Notes: generated by a model not told the origin, from the sequence alone. Shown: positions 8,800 to 17,969, counted from the stretch's first letter. The stretch is DNA of 64,000 bases from Acuticoccus kalidii (GCF_021556395.1 NZ_JAKGCS010000015.1:186001-250000), one strand, 5' to 3'. Numbers and translations: made by a program.

Positions 8800-9774
8800 A
8801 TGGCGAACAGGACCGAGACCGGAGCGAACGCCGTCGACGGGAGGCCGATGACGCGGACCGAGTGGGCGATGCTGATCGGCCTCGCAGCGATCTGGGGTGG
8901 CTCGTTCTTCTTCAACGCCGTGGGGCTGACGGCGCTGCCGGTGCTCAGCCTCGTCGCCGCGCGGGTGGCGATCGCGGCGGTGGTTCTCCTCGCTTTGATG
9001 CGCCTCACCGGGCGCCGGCTGCCGCGGCGGCCGGCGATCCTCGGCGCGTTCCTGGCGATGGCGTTGCTCAACAATGTCGTGCCGTTCAGCCTGATCGTCG
9101 CCGGACAGCGCGAGATCGCCTCGGGGGTCGCGGCCATTCTCAACGCCTCGACGCCGCTTTTCACGGTCCTCTTCGCCCATCTTCTGACGGCGGACGAGAA
9201 AATGAGCCCGAACCGCATCGCCGGGGTGCTTCTCGGCCTGTCGGGCGTTGCGGTGATGATGGGGATCGGCGCGTTTGGGGGCGCGGTGACGGCGCAGCTT
9301 CTGTGCCTGTCGGCCGCCATCTCCTATGCGCTCGCCGGCATCTATGGCCGTCGCTTCGCGCGGATGGGCGTCGCGCCCCTCGCAACCGCGGCGGGGCAGC
9401 TTTCCGCGTCGAGCCTCGTCCTCGTTCCGCTCGCCCTCTTGGTCGACCGGCCGTGGACGCTGCCGACGCCGAGCCTCGCCGCGGTGGCCGCGATCCTCGG
9501 CCTCGCCACGGTCTCGACGGCGCTCGCTTATGTCCTTTATTTCCGCATTCTGTCGACGGCGGGGGCGACGAACCTTCTCCTCGTCACAATCCTGTCGCCG
9601 GTGAGCGCCATCCTTCTCGGCGTCCTCGTCCTCGGCGAGACGCTGCTCGCGCAGCACCTCGCCGGGATGGCGCTCGTCGCGGCGGGCCTCGCCGCGATCG
9701 ACGGGCGGCCGTTGAAGGCGCTCAGCCGCCGCCTTCGAAGCGGATCGCCTGGGCGCGAGTCGCCCAGCCGGTGA
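8800..9774 (+). CDS. EamA-family (DMT superfamily) transporter
   Basis: Inner-membrane drug/metabolite transporter of 324 residues with the duplicated EamA architecture, about ten hydrophobic helices in two repeats. The first begins at the AIWGGSFFF motif (about residues 30-38) and the second at LSAAISYALAGIYG. Such proteins usually export amino acids or other small metabolites. The ATG at 8800 is preceded by GAGGGG; an upstream GTG at 8764 in the same frame lacks a good ribosome-binding site. The 3' end overlaps the convergent ABC permease gene by 53 bases. The substrate cannot be predicted. Confidence 0.85.
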   Translation: MANRTETGANAVDGRPMTRTEWAMLIGLAAIWGGSFFFNAVGLTALPVLSLVAARVAIAAVVLLALMRLTGRRLPRRPAILGAFLAMALLNNVVPFSLIVAGQREIASGVAAILNASTPLFTVLFAHLLTADEKMSPNRIAGVLLGLSGVAVMMGIGAFGGAVTAQLLCLSAAISYALAGIYGRRFARMGVAPLATAAGQLSASSLVLVPLALLVDRPWTLPTPSLAAVAAILGLATVSTALAYVLYFRILSTAGATNLLLVTILSPVSAILLGVLVLGETLLAQHLAGMALVAAGLAAIDGRPLKALSRRLRSGSPGRESPSR

Positions 9775-10543
9775 AGCGCGTCTCGAACATCGCGAACACG
9801 GCATAGATGAGAACGCCGAGGACGGCGACGACGAAGAGGCCGGCGAAGACCAGCGGCACGTCGAAGCGCGCGCTGGCGTTCAGCATCAGATAACCGATAC
9901 CGGAATTGGAGGCGATCGTCTCGGAGATCACCGAGCCGACTAGGGCGAGCGTGATCGCGATCTTCAGCGAGGCGAAGAAATAGGGCATCGAGCGCGGCAG
10001 CCCGACCTTGAAGAAGATGTCCCGCCGCGACGCGCCGAGCGAGCGCAGCACGTCCTCCATCTCGGGCTCCACCGTGGCGAGACCGGCGGCGACGTTCACG
10101 ACGATCGGGAAGAAGGAGAGGAGGAAGGCGGTGATCACCGCCGGGATCGTGCCGATGCCGAACCAGATCACGAGGATCGGGACGATCGCCACCTTCGGCA
10201 CGGAGTTGAAGCCGATGAGGATCGGATAAAGCGCCTTGTAGAGAAAGCGCGAGTAGCCGACCGCGACGCCGAGGGCGAGACCGCCGACGACGGCGAGCAG
10301 GAAGCCGAGCAGCGTCGTATAGAGCGTTTGCGCCGCGTGGACCGCGATCACCTCGTGCCATTTCCACAGGCTCGCGGCGATCGCCGTCGGCGCCGGGAGA
10401 ACGAAGGGCTTGATCGCGAAGATGCGGCAGGCGAGCTCCCAGATCACGAGCGCGCCGATGCCGACCATCCACGGCGCCCAATTGTCGTTGATCTGAAAGC
10501 GGCGTTTCGGTGCGGCGGCCGGCGAAGAGACGGTGTCGGTCAT
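9722..10543 (-). CDS. ABC transporter permease, SsuC/TauC/ThiX type
   Basis: Inner-membrane permease of 273 aa in the nitrate/sulfonate/taurine/pyrimidine-precursor class. It has about six hydrophobic segments, the family segment NSVPKVAIVPILVIWFGIG, and an EAA-like loop MEDVLRSLGASRRDIFFKV. It overlaps the upstream ATPase gene by four bases and follows it in one operon. With that ATPase and the NMT1-type binding protein at 7.5 kb it would make a complete importer. The 3' end overlaps the convergent EamA gene. The substrate is inferred only from the surrounding amidohydrolases. Confidence 0.87.
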   Translation of the reverse strand: MTDTVSSPAAAPKRRFQINDNWAPWMVGIGALVIWELACRIFAIKPFVLPAPTAIAASLWKWHEVIAVHAAQTLYTTLLGFLLAVVGGLALGVAVGYSRFLYKALYPILIGFNSVPKVAIVPILVIWFGIGTIPAVITAFLLSFFPIVVNVAAGLATVEPEMEDVLRSLGASRRDIFFKVGLPRSMPYFFASLKIAITLALVGSVISETIASNSGIGYLMLNASARFDVPLVFAGLFVVAVLGVLIYAVFAMFETRFTGWATRAQAIRFEGGG

Positions 10544-11379
10544 GATACGGCCTGGCGCTCACGGCTGATGTGATGGCGCAGCTCGTGCACGATGTCGACG
10601 AATTCGGGCTTGAAGGTGTCCTCCAAGGTGCGCGGATAGGCGAGCGGCACCTTGCGGCTCGCGACGATCCGGCCCGGCCGGGCGGACATCACGTGGATCG
10701 TGTCGGCGAGATAGACCGCCTCGCGCAGATCGTGCGTCACGAGGATCACCGTGAAGCGCCGCTCCATCCAGAGCTTCTGCAGGACCGACCACAGCTCTTC
10801 GCGGGTGAACGCGTCGAGCGCGCCGAACGGCTCGTCGAGCATCAGAAGTTCGGGCTGGTGGATGAGCGCACGGCAGAGCGACGCGCGCTGCTGCATGCCG
10901 CCCGAGAGCTGCCAGGGCGCGCGGTCGGCAAAGCCGGTGAGCCCGACCGCGGCGAGGAGATCGTGCGCCTGCGCCTCGTAGTCCTTGCGGTTGCGGCGGA
11001 GCTTGCGGCGATGCGGCTCGACGACCTCGAGCGGCAGCATGATGTTCTGGAGCGTCGAGCGCCATGGCAGGAGCGTCGGGTTCTGGAAGGCCATGCCCGC
11101 GACATTGACCGGCCCGTCGACGATCTTGCCGGCGACGCTGATCGTGCCCTTGGTTGGGGGCAAAAGCCCGGTGACGAGCTTCATCAGCGAGGATTTTCCG
11201 CAGCCCGACGGACCGACGACCGCGGCGAACCCGCCTTTCTGCACCTCGATCGAGGCACCGCCGAGGGCCTGCATCCCGGTCTCACCGCGGCCATAGACGA
11301 GATCGACGTCGCGAATGCTGACGAAATGATCCTGCGGAGGGCCGGCAGTCGACGGCGCAGCGGGTTCGGCCAAGGCCAT
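10540..11379 (-). CDS. ABC transporter ATP-binding protein, SsuB/TauB type
   Basis: Cytoplasmic ATPase of an NMT1-family importer, 279 aa. Walker A GPSGCGKS (residues 56-63), Q-loop AFQNPTLLPW, signature LSGGMQQR (about 158-165), Walker B LLMLDEP and the switch histidine in VTHDLREA are all present, so it should be catalytically competent. AAGGAAA lies just before the ATG. It is 80 bases downstream of a TRZ/ATZ-type amidohydrolase and overlaps the permease gene by four bases, suggesting uptake and hydrolysis of the same class of compound. Confidence 0.9.
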   Translation of the reverse strand: MALAEPAAPSTAGPPQDHFVSIRDVDLVYGRGETGMQALGGASIEVQKGGFAAVVGPSGCGKSSLMKLVTGLLPPTKGTISVAGKIVDGPVNVAGMAFQNPTLLPWRSTLQNIMLPLEVVEPHRRKLRRNRKDYEAQAHDLLAAVGLTGFADRAPWQLSGGMQQRASLCRALIHQPELLMLDEPFGALDAFTREELWSVLQKLWMERRFTVILVTHDLREAVYLADTIHVMSARPGRIVASRKVPLAYPRTLEDTFKPEFVDIVHELRHHISRERQAVS

Positions 11380-11459
11380 TCGGTTTCCTTTATCGGTCGT
11401 CGGCGTGTTGCTCCTTTTGTAGGCAAACTACGCGCCACACGGAACGGCGAAGTGCCGCG

Positions 11460-12962
11460 TCAAGTCAGCATTGCGATACGGCATGGACCTGTCTCGGAGG
11501 AAACCACGCGGCGCACCATGGCCTTGAGGCCCGGATAATACCGTTCCGCATTGGCGAGCGCGGCCTGATTGTCGCGGGCAAGACGGGCCGCCCGCTCGCG
11601 ACCTTCGGCGAGGATTGCAGCGCCGTCGAAGCCCGTCGGCTTGCCGTCCGCAAGGACATGGCGCCCGTCGACGAGGACGTCGCGCACGCTGGAGCCCGAC
11701 TCGTAGAAGACGATCTGCTGCGCGATCTCGCCGCGCGGTGACAGTGCGACCGTCGCCCCGTCGAGGATTACGATATCGGCGAGCTGGCCCGCGGCGAGGA
11801 CGCCCGCCTGCCCGGCCCGGCCGAGCGCCGACGCACCGTTGACGGTCGCCATGCGCAGCGCCGAGGGCGCCTTCAGCCAGCGATCGGGGTCGGGATCGGT
11901 GACGCGGGTGAGAAGCGCGGCGAGGCGCGTCTTCTCGAACATCGACATATGGCCGGTGTTGAGCCCGTCAGACCCGAAGGCGACCGGCACGCCCGCCTCG
12001 ATCAGCCGCAAGAGGGGCTGAATGCCGGAGCCGAGAATGAGATTGCTCGCCGGATTGTGCACCACGTGAACGCCCGTCTCGGCCGTCTTCTCGAGGTCGG
12101 CGTCGGTGAACCAGACGAAATGGGCGAACGACGAGCGCGGCCCGGCGAGCCCGCAATCGGCGAGATAGGCGACGAAGCCGTCCGGGGCGCGGCCTTCGGC
12201 CATCGCCCATTGCGTCTTCGCCTCCATCAGATGGGTGTGGTTGCCGATCCCGTGCTCGGCGCAGAAGGCCCCCGCGCGGCGCAAGAGGGCGTCGGTGCAA
12301 CGCTGCGGACTGTCGACGCCGAGCATCAGGTCGACGCGCGGATCGTCGGCCCAGCGGGCGGCGACCTCGGCCATCATCTCGAAATAGGGATCGTGCGGCT
12401 GCGGGCCGGAGGGAAGCTCGGCTCGCAGCGCTGCCGGCATTTCCTCCTCCGTCAAAGGCAGTGTCTCGACGAAGGGGATGTCGGAGAACATCGGCGCGAC
12501 GGCAGCGCGCACGCCGGCATCGCGATAGCCCGACATCACCGCATCGAGGATCTCGGCGCTATGGCGCGGGCGATGGGAGAAATGATCGAGACAGGCGGTC
12601 GAGCCGGTGAGGAGCATCTCGAGCGCCTGAACCTGGGCCGAGACATAGACGTCCCGCGCATCGCGCGCGCCCGCGCTCAGAATCGCGCCGAGCATGAAGA
12701 CGTCGAGCGGATCGGTGTCGACGGAGCCCTTCAGGAAGGCGGCGTAAGAGTGGGTGTGGCAGTTGACGAGACCCGGCATCACCACGCGGTCGCGCCCCTC
12801 GATCTCCCGGACCTCGGCGCCCTCCGGCGGCGTGAAGCCCCCGGCCGGCCCGGCATAGGCGATGCGGTCGCCTTCGATGAAGAGGTCGCCCGGTTCGACG
12901 ACGGTGTCGTCTTCGTCCAGTGTGACGAGGGTTGCACCACGAATAGCCGTGAAAGCCGCCAT
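11460..12962 (-). CDS. TRZ/ATZ-type amidohydrolase (aminohydrolase/deaminase family)
   Basis: Zinc- or iron-dependent amidohydrolase of 500 aa, in the group that deaminates or dechlorinates N-heterocycles (atrazine chlorohydrolase, 8-oxoguanine and S-adenosylhomocysteine deaminases). Metal ligands are His69 and His71 in NCHTHS, His244 in HTHLMEA, His281 in SFAHFVWF and Asp332 in FGSDGLN; the HVVHNPASN segment is also typical. The ATG at 12962 is chosen because GCGGAG precedes it; the frame stays open to 13007 without family content. It heads an operon with an ABC ATPase and permease. The deaminated substrate is unknown, but a purine, pyrimidine or triazine-like ring is likely from the family. 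Confidence 0.85.
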   Translation of the reverse strand: MAAFTAIRGATLVTLDEDDTVVEPGDLFIEGDRIAYAGPAGGFTPPEGAEVREIEGRDRVVMPGLVNCHTHSYAAFLKGSVDTDPLDVFMLGAILSAGARDARDVYVSAQVQALEMLLTGSTACLDHFSHRPRHSAEILDAVMSGYRDAGVRAAVAPMFSDIPFVETLPLTEEEMPAALRAELPSGPQPHDPYFEMMAEVAARWADDPRVDLMLGVDSPQRCTDALLRRAGAFCAEHGIGNHTHLMEAKTQWAMAEGRAPDGFVAYLADCGLAGPRSSFAHFVWFTDADLEKTAETGVHVVHNPASNLILGSGIQPLLRLIEAGVPVAFGSDGLNTGHMSMFEKTRLAALLTRVTDPDPDRWLKAPSALRMATVNGASALGRAGQAGVLAAGQLADIVILDGATVALSPRGEIAQQIVFYESGSSVRDVLVDGRHVLADGKPTGFDGAAILAEGRERAARLARDNQAALANAERYYPGLKAMVRRVVSSETGPCRIAMLT

Positions 12963-13044
12963 AGGGTCTCCGCAATGGGTCTGTGCCGCGAACGGCGGCG
13001 AGGTCACGTGCCGCGCGGGGCGTCGCCGCCCCGCCGTTCGGCGA

Positions 13045-13692
13045 TCAACTCGGGAAGTGGTGGTCGAGCTCGGCGAGCTGGTCGTGCGTCAGCGCGTTGA
13101 CCGGCCGCCCCTCGGTGAGAAGGCGCAGCTTCGCCGTCTCCTCGAGCTCCTCGGCGATCGCGACCGCGTCCTCCAGCGACTTGCCGGCGACGACCGGGCC
13201 GTGATTGGCGAGGAGCATCGCGTGATAGGTCGCGGCACGCTGGCGCACCTCGTCGGCGAGGCGCATGTCGCCGGGCCGCACATAGGGGACGAGCGGGAGG
13301 CGGCCGACCTTCATGTGATGATAGGCGGTGAGCGGCGGCAGCGCGTTCTCCGGATCGGTGTCCGCGAGGATCGAGACGGCCACCGAATGGGTGGAGTGCA
13401 GATGCACCACCGCATTGGAGCTCGCCCGCTCCTCGTACATCGCGAGATGCAGGAAGGTCTCCTTGGACGGCTTGTCGCCGGAGATGGGCCGGCCGTCATG
13501 GCCGACGAGGGAGAGCCGCGCCGGGTCGAGCATCCCCATCGAGGAGTTGGTCGGGGTGACGATGATCCCCTCGTCGGTCCGCACCGAGATGTTGCCGGTC
13601 GTCCCGTGGACATAGCCGCGCAGATAGAGGAGCTCGGCGAGGCGGACGATGCGCTCGCGCAGCTTGGTCGTTTCGGAGAGGATCGCAGTCAC
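13045..13692 (-). CDS. class II aldolase/adducin-family protein
   Basis: A 215-residue class II aldolase-like enzyme related to fuculose-1-phosphate aldolase, ribulose-5-phosphate epimerase AraD and 3-oxo-tetronate 4-phosphate decarboxylase. Zinc-site motifs are VVHLHSTHSV (two histidines) and LLANHGPVV, and the N-terminal GTTGNISVRT binds phosphate in the family. The GTG start at 13692 sits in a GTGA overlap with the upstream sixA-like gene, so it is probably translationally coupled. It is the third gene of a MoxR-SixA-aldolase operon. The exact substrate (a sugar or tetronate phosphate) cannot be set from sequence alone. Confidence 0.82.
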   Translation of the reverse strand: MTAILSETTKLRERIVRLAELLYLRGYVHGTTGNISVRTDEGIIVTPTNSSMGMLDPARLSLVGHDGRPISGDKPSKETFLHLAMYEERASSNAVVHLHSTHSVAVSILADTDPENALPPLTAYHHMKVGRLPLVPYVRPGDMRLADEVRQRAATYHAMLLANHGPVVAGKSLEDAVAIAEELEETAKLRLLTEGRPVNALTHDQLAELDHHFPS

Positions 13693-14159
13693 GGCGTCAC
13701 CAGTCGGTCGAATTTCGCGGTATCCAGGCCGAACCCCATGGTGAAGACGGCGGCGGATGCGGTGGGAAAGCCGCCTTTCAGCGGCGCGGCGGCCGGGTCG
13801 GCCCCGGCGAACTCGAGCGCCAATCCGTGAACCGACGGATTGTGCCCGACGAGGAGGACGCATTCGCCGCGCGTGTCGCGCACCGCCTCGCGCAGCTCCG
13901 CAATCTCGGCTTCGTAGAGATTGCGACGAACATGAACGAGGCAATCGCCGCCGAAATGGCCGAGCATCGCGGCGAAGGTGTCCCGCGTGCGGCGGGCGGC
14001 GGAACACAGGACGACATCCGGCACCAGCCCCGCCTCGGCGAGCTGACGGCCGACGAGCTCCGCGTCGTTCACGCCGCGCGTTTCGAGCATCCGCTCGAAA
14101 TCGGGCTTGCCCTCGCCCCGTTCCGCCTTCGCATGGCGCATGATGACGATGTGGCGCAT
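13689..14159 (-). CDS. sixA: SixA-type phosphohistidine phosphatase
   Basis: Histidine phosphatase-superfamily protein of 156 aa. The N-terminal IMRHAKAE carries the nucleophilic histidine next to the conserved arginine, and VGHNPSVHG holds the second catalytic histidine. SixA proteins remove phosphate from phosphohistidine (Hpt domains, the nitrogen-related PTS), so a signalling role is possible. Its start overlaps the MoxR stop by one base (TGATG) and its stop overlaps the aldolase GTG by four, giving a tightly coupled three-gene operon. Another small-molecule phosphatase in the same superfamily remains possible. Confidence 0.8.
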   Translation of the reverse strand: MRHIVIMRHAKAERGEGKPDFERMLETRGVNDAELVGRQLAEAGLVPDVVLCSAARRTRDTFAAMLGHFGGDCLVHVRRNLYEAEIAELREAVRDTRGECVLLVGHNPSVHGLALEFAGADPAAAPLKGGFPTASAAVFTMGFGLDTAKFDRLVTP

Positions 14160-15001
14160 CAGCGGCGAGCCCTATCCAGAAAAGCCAGTCGTTCGAAGAG
14201 GTGGACGTCCTGCTCGTTCTTGAGGAGCGCGCCGTGGAGCGGCGGCAGCACCTTGCCGGACGCGCGTTCGGCGATCACCTCCGGGTCGAGGTCCTCGACG
14301 ACGAGAAGCTTGATCCAGTCGAGAAGCTCGGACGTCGACGGCCGCTTCTTGAGGCCCGGCGCCTCGCGCAGCTCGAAGAACGTCTCGAGCGCCACCTTGA
14401 GGAGGCGCGGCTTCAGCTTCGGGAAGTGGACCTCGACGATCTCGGCGAGCGTCTCGGCGTCGGGGAACTTGATGTAATGGAAGAAGCAGCGGCGCAGGAA
14501 GGCGTCCGGCAGCTCCTTCTCGTTGTTGGAGGTGATGAGGACGATGGGCCGGGTCTGCGCGGCGACCCGCTCGCCGGTCTCGACGACGGAGAACTCCATG
14601 CGATCGAGTTCGAGCAATAGGTCGTTCGGAAACTCGATATCCGCTTTGTCGATTTCGTCGATCAGGAGCACCGGGCGGTTCGGCGCGACGAACGCCTCCC
14701 ACAGCTTGCCCCGGCGGATATAATTAGAAATATCGGTGACGCGAGGATCGCCGAGCTGGCTATCCCGAAGGCGGGCCACGGCGTCGTATTCGTAAAGGCC
14801 CTCACGCGCCTTGGTCGTCGATTTGATGTGCCATTCGATGAGCGGGGCGCCGAGCTGATCGGCCACTTCGCGGGCCAGCACCGACTTTCCGGTTCCGGGC
14901 TCCCCCTTCACCAGCAGCGGGCGTTCGAGGGCGATCGCGGCGTTCACGGCGATTTGCAGATCTTTCGGCGCGACATAGGTGTCGGAGCCTTCGAAGCGCA
15001 T
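14159..15001 (-). CDS. MoxR-family AAA+ ATPase (CoxD-like)
   Basis: A 280-residue AAA+ ATPase of the MoxR family, chaperone-like proteins that mature or activate enzyme complexes and usually work with a von Willebrand factor A partner. Walker A GEPGTGKS (33-40), Walker B VLLIDEID (111-118) and ITSNNEKELPDAFLRR (sensor and arginine-finger region) are visible. The central EGLYEYDAVARLRDSQL resembles CoxD. The ATG at 15001 is used; the frame remains open to 15079 but that extension has no family similarity. The expected VWA partner is not adjacent, but a CoxE-like protein lies at 31.6-32.8 kb. It is divergent from dksA. Confidence 0.87.
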   Translation of the reverse strand: MRFEGSDTYVAPKDLQIAVNAAIALERPLLVKGEPGTGKSVLAREVADQLGAPLIEWHIKSTTKAREGLYEYDAVARLRDSQLGDPRVTDISNYIRRGKLWEAFVAPNRPVLLIDEIDKADIEFPNDLLLELDRMEFSVVETGERVAAQTRPIVLITSNNEKELPDAFLRRCFFHYIKFPDAETLAEIVEVHFPKLKPRLLKVALETFFELREAPGLKKRPSTSELLDWIKLLVVEDLDPEVIAERASGKVLPPLHGALLKNEQDVHLFERLAFLDRARR

Positions 15002-15384
15002 GAAGAACGAACCTTGGTGTGAGGGACCCGAGTTCGGCCGTGGCCGGATGGCGAACCGCCCCGCAGGCGGTCGAGCCATGAGTTTATGCCCTCGATTTCA
15101 AAGTCAAGTCTTCGGCGCATCGTTCGCGCTGCCGGGCGCCTCTCGGCCAGCGGCCGGGCTATTCATCCACCGTGCTTCACAACTTTGTATAATTTGTGGC
15201 CAACGTCTGGACCTCGGGGCGGAAGGGTGGCAAACGGTCGAGTTTGGCGTGTCATCAGTCGCCCCTCCGTGCCGTAACTTTTTTGGCAAAACTCCTTTAA
15301 TGTTCGGTAATTGCAGCACTCTTCCTGTTGCAATCGATGCGGGAGGGTGTATAGCGGCAACGCTGACGGGGGAGCGTGCCGCCG
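15002..15384. other. divergent intergenic region between MoxR and dksA
   Basis: About 383 bases with no recognised gene. It is more A+T-rich than the flanks and contains a perfect TATAAT at 15188-15193, without a good -35 element on the plus strand, plus stretches such as TAACTTTTTT near 15270. It presumably holds the promoters for the MoxR operon (minus) and dksA (plus). No RNA structure was recognised. Confidence 0.5.
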
Positions 15385-15813
15385 ATGAGTACCGTGATGG
15401 AAGAAGGGATCGACGAGGTCTATCGTCCGTCAGAGGACGAGCCGTTCATGAACGATCGGCAGCAAGAGTATTTTCGTAAGAAATTGCTAGACTGGCGTTC
15501 TGAGATCCTACGCGAAGCGAAGTTTACTCTAGAACAGTTGGCCGAGCGGGAACGAAATCATCCTGACTTGACCGACCGAGCGACGTCCGAAGCGGACCAT
15601 GCAATCGAATTGCGGGCCCGCGATCGCCAACGCAAGCTGATCGCGAAGATCGACGCTGCGCTGGCGCGCCTCGACGATGGCACCTACGGCTATTGCGAGG
15701 AGACGGGCGAACCGATCGGACTGCGGCGTCTCGACGCTCGGCCGATCGCGACACTGTCGATCGAGGCGCAGGAGCGTCACGAGCGACGCGAGCGTATTCA
15801 CCGCGACGACTGA
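15385..15813 (+). CDS. dksA: RNA polymerase-binding transcription factor DksA
   Basis: DksA (142 aa) binds the RNA polymerase secondary channel and, with ppGpp, adjusts transcription of stable RNA and amino acid genes. The coiled-coil tip motif is present (DRAT, Asp64-Arg65-Ala66). The zinc-finger region keeps only one cysteine, Cys104 in YGYCEETGEP; the other three positions are replaced, ending in RLDARPIATLSIEAQERHERRE. I recall this reduced finger as usual in Alphaproteobacteria. The ATG at 15385 has GGGGGAG about ten bases upstream; the in-frame GTG at 15376 is too close to it. It is followed after 50 bases by the cckA-like gene. Confidence 0.92.
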   Translation: MSTVMEEGIDEVYRPSEDEPFMNDRQQEYFRKKLLDWRSEILREAKFTLEQLAERERNHPDLTDRATSEADHAIELRARDRQRKLIAKIDAALARLDDGTYGYCEETGEPIGLRRLDARPIATLSIEAQERHERRERIHRDD

Positions 15814-15863
15814 CAATTCCAAGCCGCGGCGCCACGGCGCCGCGAATCGGGCATAATCGACCG

Positions 15864-17861
15864 ATGGTCGATCAGATGGCATCAGGGGCGCCACGCAACA
15901 GCGTGTCGCCGACACGCTTGGAAACCGGGTGGCCGACGGGTCTCGCTTTTGGCGGCCTCGCGGTCGCTGCGGGCAATGTCGCGTTCGCCGGTCCCGATAT
16001 GGTGACGATGGGCGCGTCGGCCCTCGCCCTCGTGGCGGCCGGCGTGAGCGCCTGGCGCGTCGTGCGTCCTGCGACGCCGTTTTATCGCATCGACGATCTC
16101 GACAAGCCGGTCGCCGTCACCACGCTGTCCGGCACCCTCGTCGCGACCAACACCGCCTTTCAGACGATGATGGCGGCCCGCGCGCGGCCGGCCCATCCCG
16201 ATTCCCTCGCCGACGGTGACGCCGCGGCCCTCGCCCTCTTCAGCCTGCGCCGCCGGGCGATTGCGGAGGGCGCGGCCGACGGGTTCATCCCGCCATCCCT
16301 CCTCGCCCGCCTTACGCGCCAGGAAGGCCACCTCATCCACGTCTTCGAGGACGGCGCCGCCCCGGAGGCGACCGCCCCGCCGATCGACGCCGCGGTGGTC
16401 GACATCTTCCCGGCCGCCGCCGTCATCGCCGACAAGGCGGGCAAGATCGTTGCCGCCAACGCCGCCTATCGCGCGCTCGCGGGCGGGGGGGAGACGCTGG
16501 ACGACGGCCTCCAGGTCGACGAGGCGAGTGTCGCCCGCCTCGTGACGCAGGCCGAGGAGCGCCTGTCGAGCCGGCTCGACGCCCCGTTGCGCAACGCGCC
16601 CGAGCGCCGTGTGCGCCTCTCGGCGAAGCCGTTTCCGGGCGCCAAGGGCCGCGTGATCATCTCCGTCTCCGACGTCACCGAGCAGTCCGAGCTCGAGGCG
16701 CAGATCGCCCAGAGCCAGAAGATGCAGGCGATCGGCCAGCTCGCCGGCGGCATCGCGCACGATTTCAACAACGTGCTGACCGCCATCATCGGCTTCTCCG
16801 ACCTCCTCCTCCAGAGCCACCGCCCGTCCGACCCCGCCTTCCGCGACATCATGAACATCAAGCAGAGCGCGCAGCGGGCCGCGGGCTTGGTGAAGCAGCT
16901 CCTCGCCTTCTCGCGCCGGCAGACCTTGCGGCCGACCGTTCTCAATCTGAACGACGTCGTCGCCGACCTCTCGATGATGCTCGACCGCCTGCTCGGCGAA
17001 ACGATCCACCTCGAGATCAGCTACGGCCGCGACCTGTGGCCGGTCCTCGCCGATCTCAGCCAGATCGAGCAGGTGGTCATCAACCTCGCGGTGAACGCGC
17101 GCGATGCGATGAAGGGCGGCGGCCACCTCACGATCCGCACGCGCAATGTCGTGCACGGCACGGCGACCACCGGCGACGACGAGGCGATCGAGAGCGACGC
17201 CGTCCTCATCGAGATCGAGGATGTCGGGACCGGAATGCCGCAGGAGATCCTCGACAAGATCTTCGAGCCCTTCTTCACCACGAAGGCCACCGGCGAAGGC
17301 ACCGGCCTCGGCCTGTCCACCGTCTACGGCATCGTGAAGCAGACCGGCGGCACGCTCTCCGTCACCAGCGAAGAGGGCAAGGGGACGACGTTCCACGTCT
17401 ACCTTCCCCGCAGCGAGGGCGAGACGCGGATCGCCAATGCCGGCGACGAGGCGCGCCCCGCCGGTCCCCGCAGCGCGAATCAGAATGCCGATCTCACCGG
17501 CAGCGCGACTTTGCTGCTCGTCGAGGACGAGGAGGCGATTCGCGCCTTCGCCGCGCGGGCCCTCTCGGCGAAGGGCTACAACGTGCTGTCCGCCGCATCC
17601 GGCGTCGAGGCGGCCGAGATCTTCGAGGAGGAAGGCGCCAACATCGATTTGTTGTTGACCGACGTGATCATGCCCGAGCTCGACGGGCCGAGTCTGGTAA
17701 GACAAATCCATGCGGTTCGGCCCGACCTGAAGGTGATCTTCATGTCGGGCTATGCCGATGGCGCGTCTGTGGATGAATTGGGCGACGCTCAATTCCTACC
17801 AAAGCCCTTTACGCTCAAGGCGTTGGCGGAGGCTGTGAAGCGGGAATTGGGACGCGGATAG
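15864..17861 (+). CDS. cckA: CckA-type hybrid sensor histidine kinase
   Basis: Cell-cycle histidine kinase of 665 aa. The N-terminus has two short hydrophobic segments (about 26-43 and 47-63) with almost no periplasmic loop, then PAS-like regions (about 75-275), a HisKA domain with H-box GGIAHDFNN (His299), an HATPase domain ([22 protein letters not shown]) and a C-terminal receiver with [12 protein letters not shown] (Asp600) and the KPF lysine. In Caulobacter and Rhizobiales CckA phosphorylates ChpT, which passes phosphate to CtrA and CpdR. The dksA-cckA-recA order fits Rhizobiales. The ATG at 15864 has no clear ribosome-binding site; 15876 is an alternative. Confidence 0.9.
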   Translation: MVDQMASGAPRNSVSPTRLETGWPTGLAFGGLAVAAGNVAFAGPDMVTMGASALALVAAGVSAWRVVRPATPFYRIDDLDKPVAVTTLSGTLVATNTAFQTMMAARARPAHPDSLADGDAAALALFSLRRRAIAEGAADGFIPPSLLARLTRQEGHLIHVFEDGAAPEATAPPIDAAVVDIFPAAAVIADKAGKIVAANAAYRALAGGGETLDDGLQVDEASVARLVTQAEERLSSRLDAPLRNAPERRVRLSAKPFPGAKGRVIISVSDVTEQSELEAQIAQSQKMQAIGQLAGGIAHDFNNVLTAIIGFSDLLLQSHRPSDPAFRDIMNIKQSAQRAAGLVKQLLAFSRRQTLRPTVLNLNDVVADLSMMLDRLLGETIHLEISYGRDLWPVLADLSQIEQVVINLAVNARDAMKGGGHLTIRTRNVVHGTATTGDDEAIESDAVLIEIEDVGTGMPQEILDKIFEPFFTTKATGEGTGLGLSTVYGIVKQTGGTLSVTSEEGKGTTFHVYLPRSEGETRIANAGDEARPAGPRSANQNADLTGSATLLLVEDEEAIRAFAARALSAKGYNVLSAASGVEAAEIFEEEGANIDLLLTDVIMPELDGPSLVRQIHAVRPDLKVIFMSGYADGASVDELGDAQFLPKPFTLKALAEAVKRELGRG

Positions 17862-17884
17862 CGTTAACGCAATTTTAAGTTATC

Positions 17885-17899
17885 GAACAGATTGCGAAC
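17885..17899 (+). promoter_or_regulatory. LexA (SOS) box GAAC-N7-GAAC upstream of recA
   Basis: The sequence GAACAGATTGCGAAC is an exact direct repeat GAAC-N7-GAAC, the LexA operator described for many Alphaproteobacteria. It lies 70 bases before the recA start codon, the right place for repression of recA in the absence of DNA damage. Confidence 0.85.
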
Positions 17900-17969
17900 G
17901 TCGGGACTTTGTGCGAGACTTGGCTTCAACCGGAATGGGTATAACGCGATGAAGCGTAAGGGAAATAGC

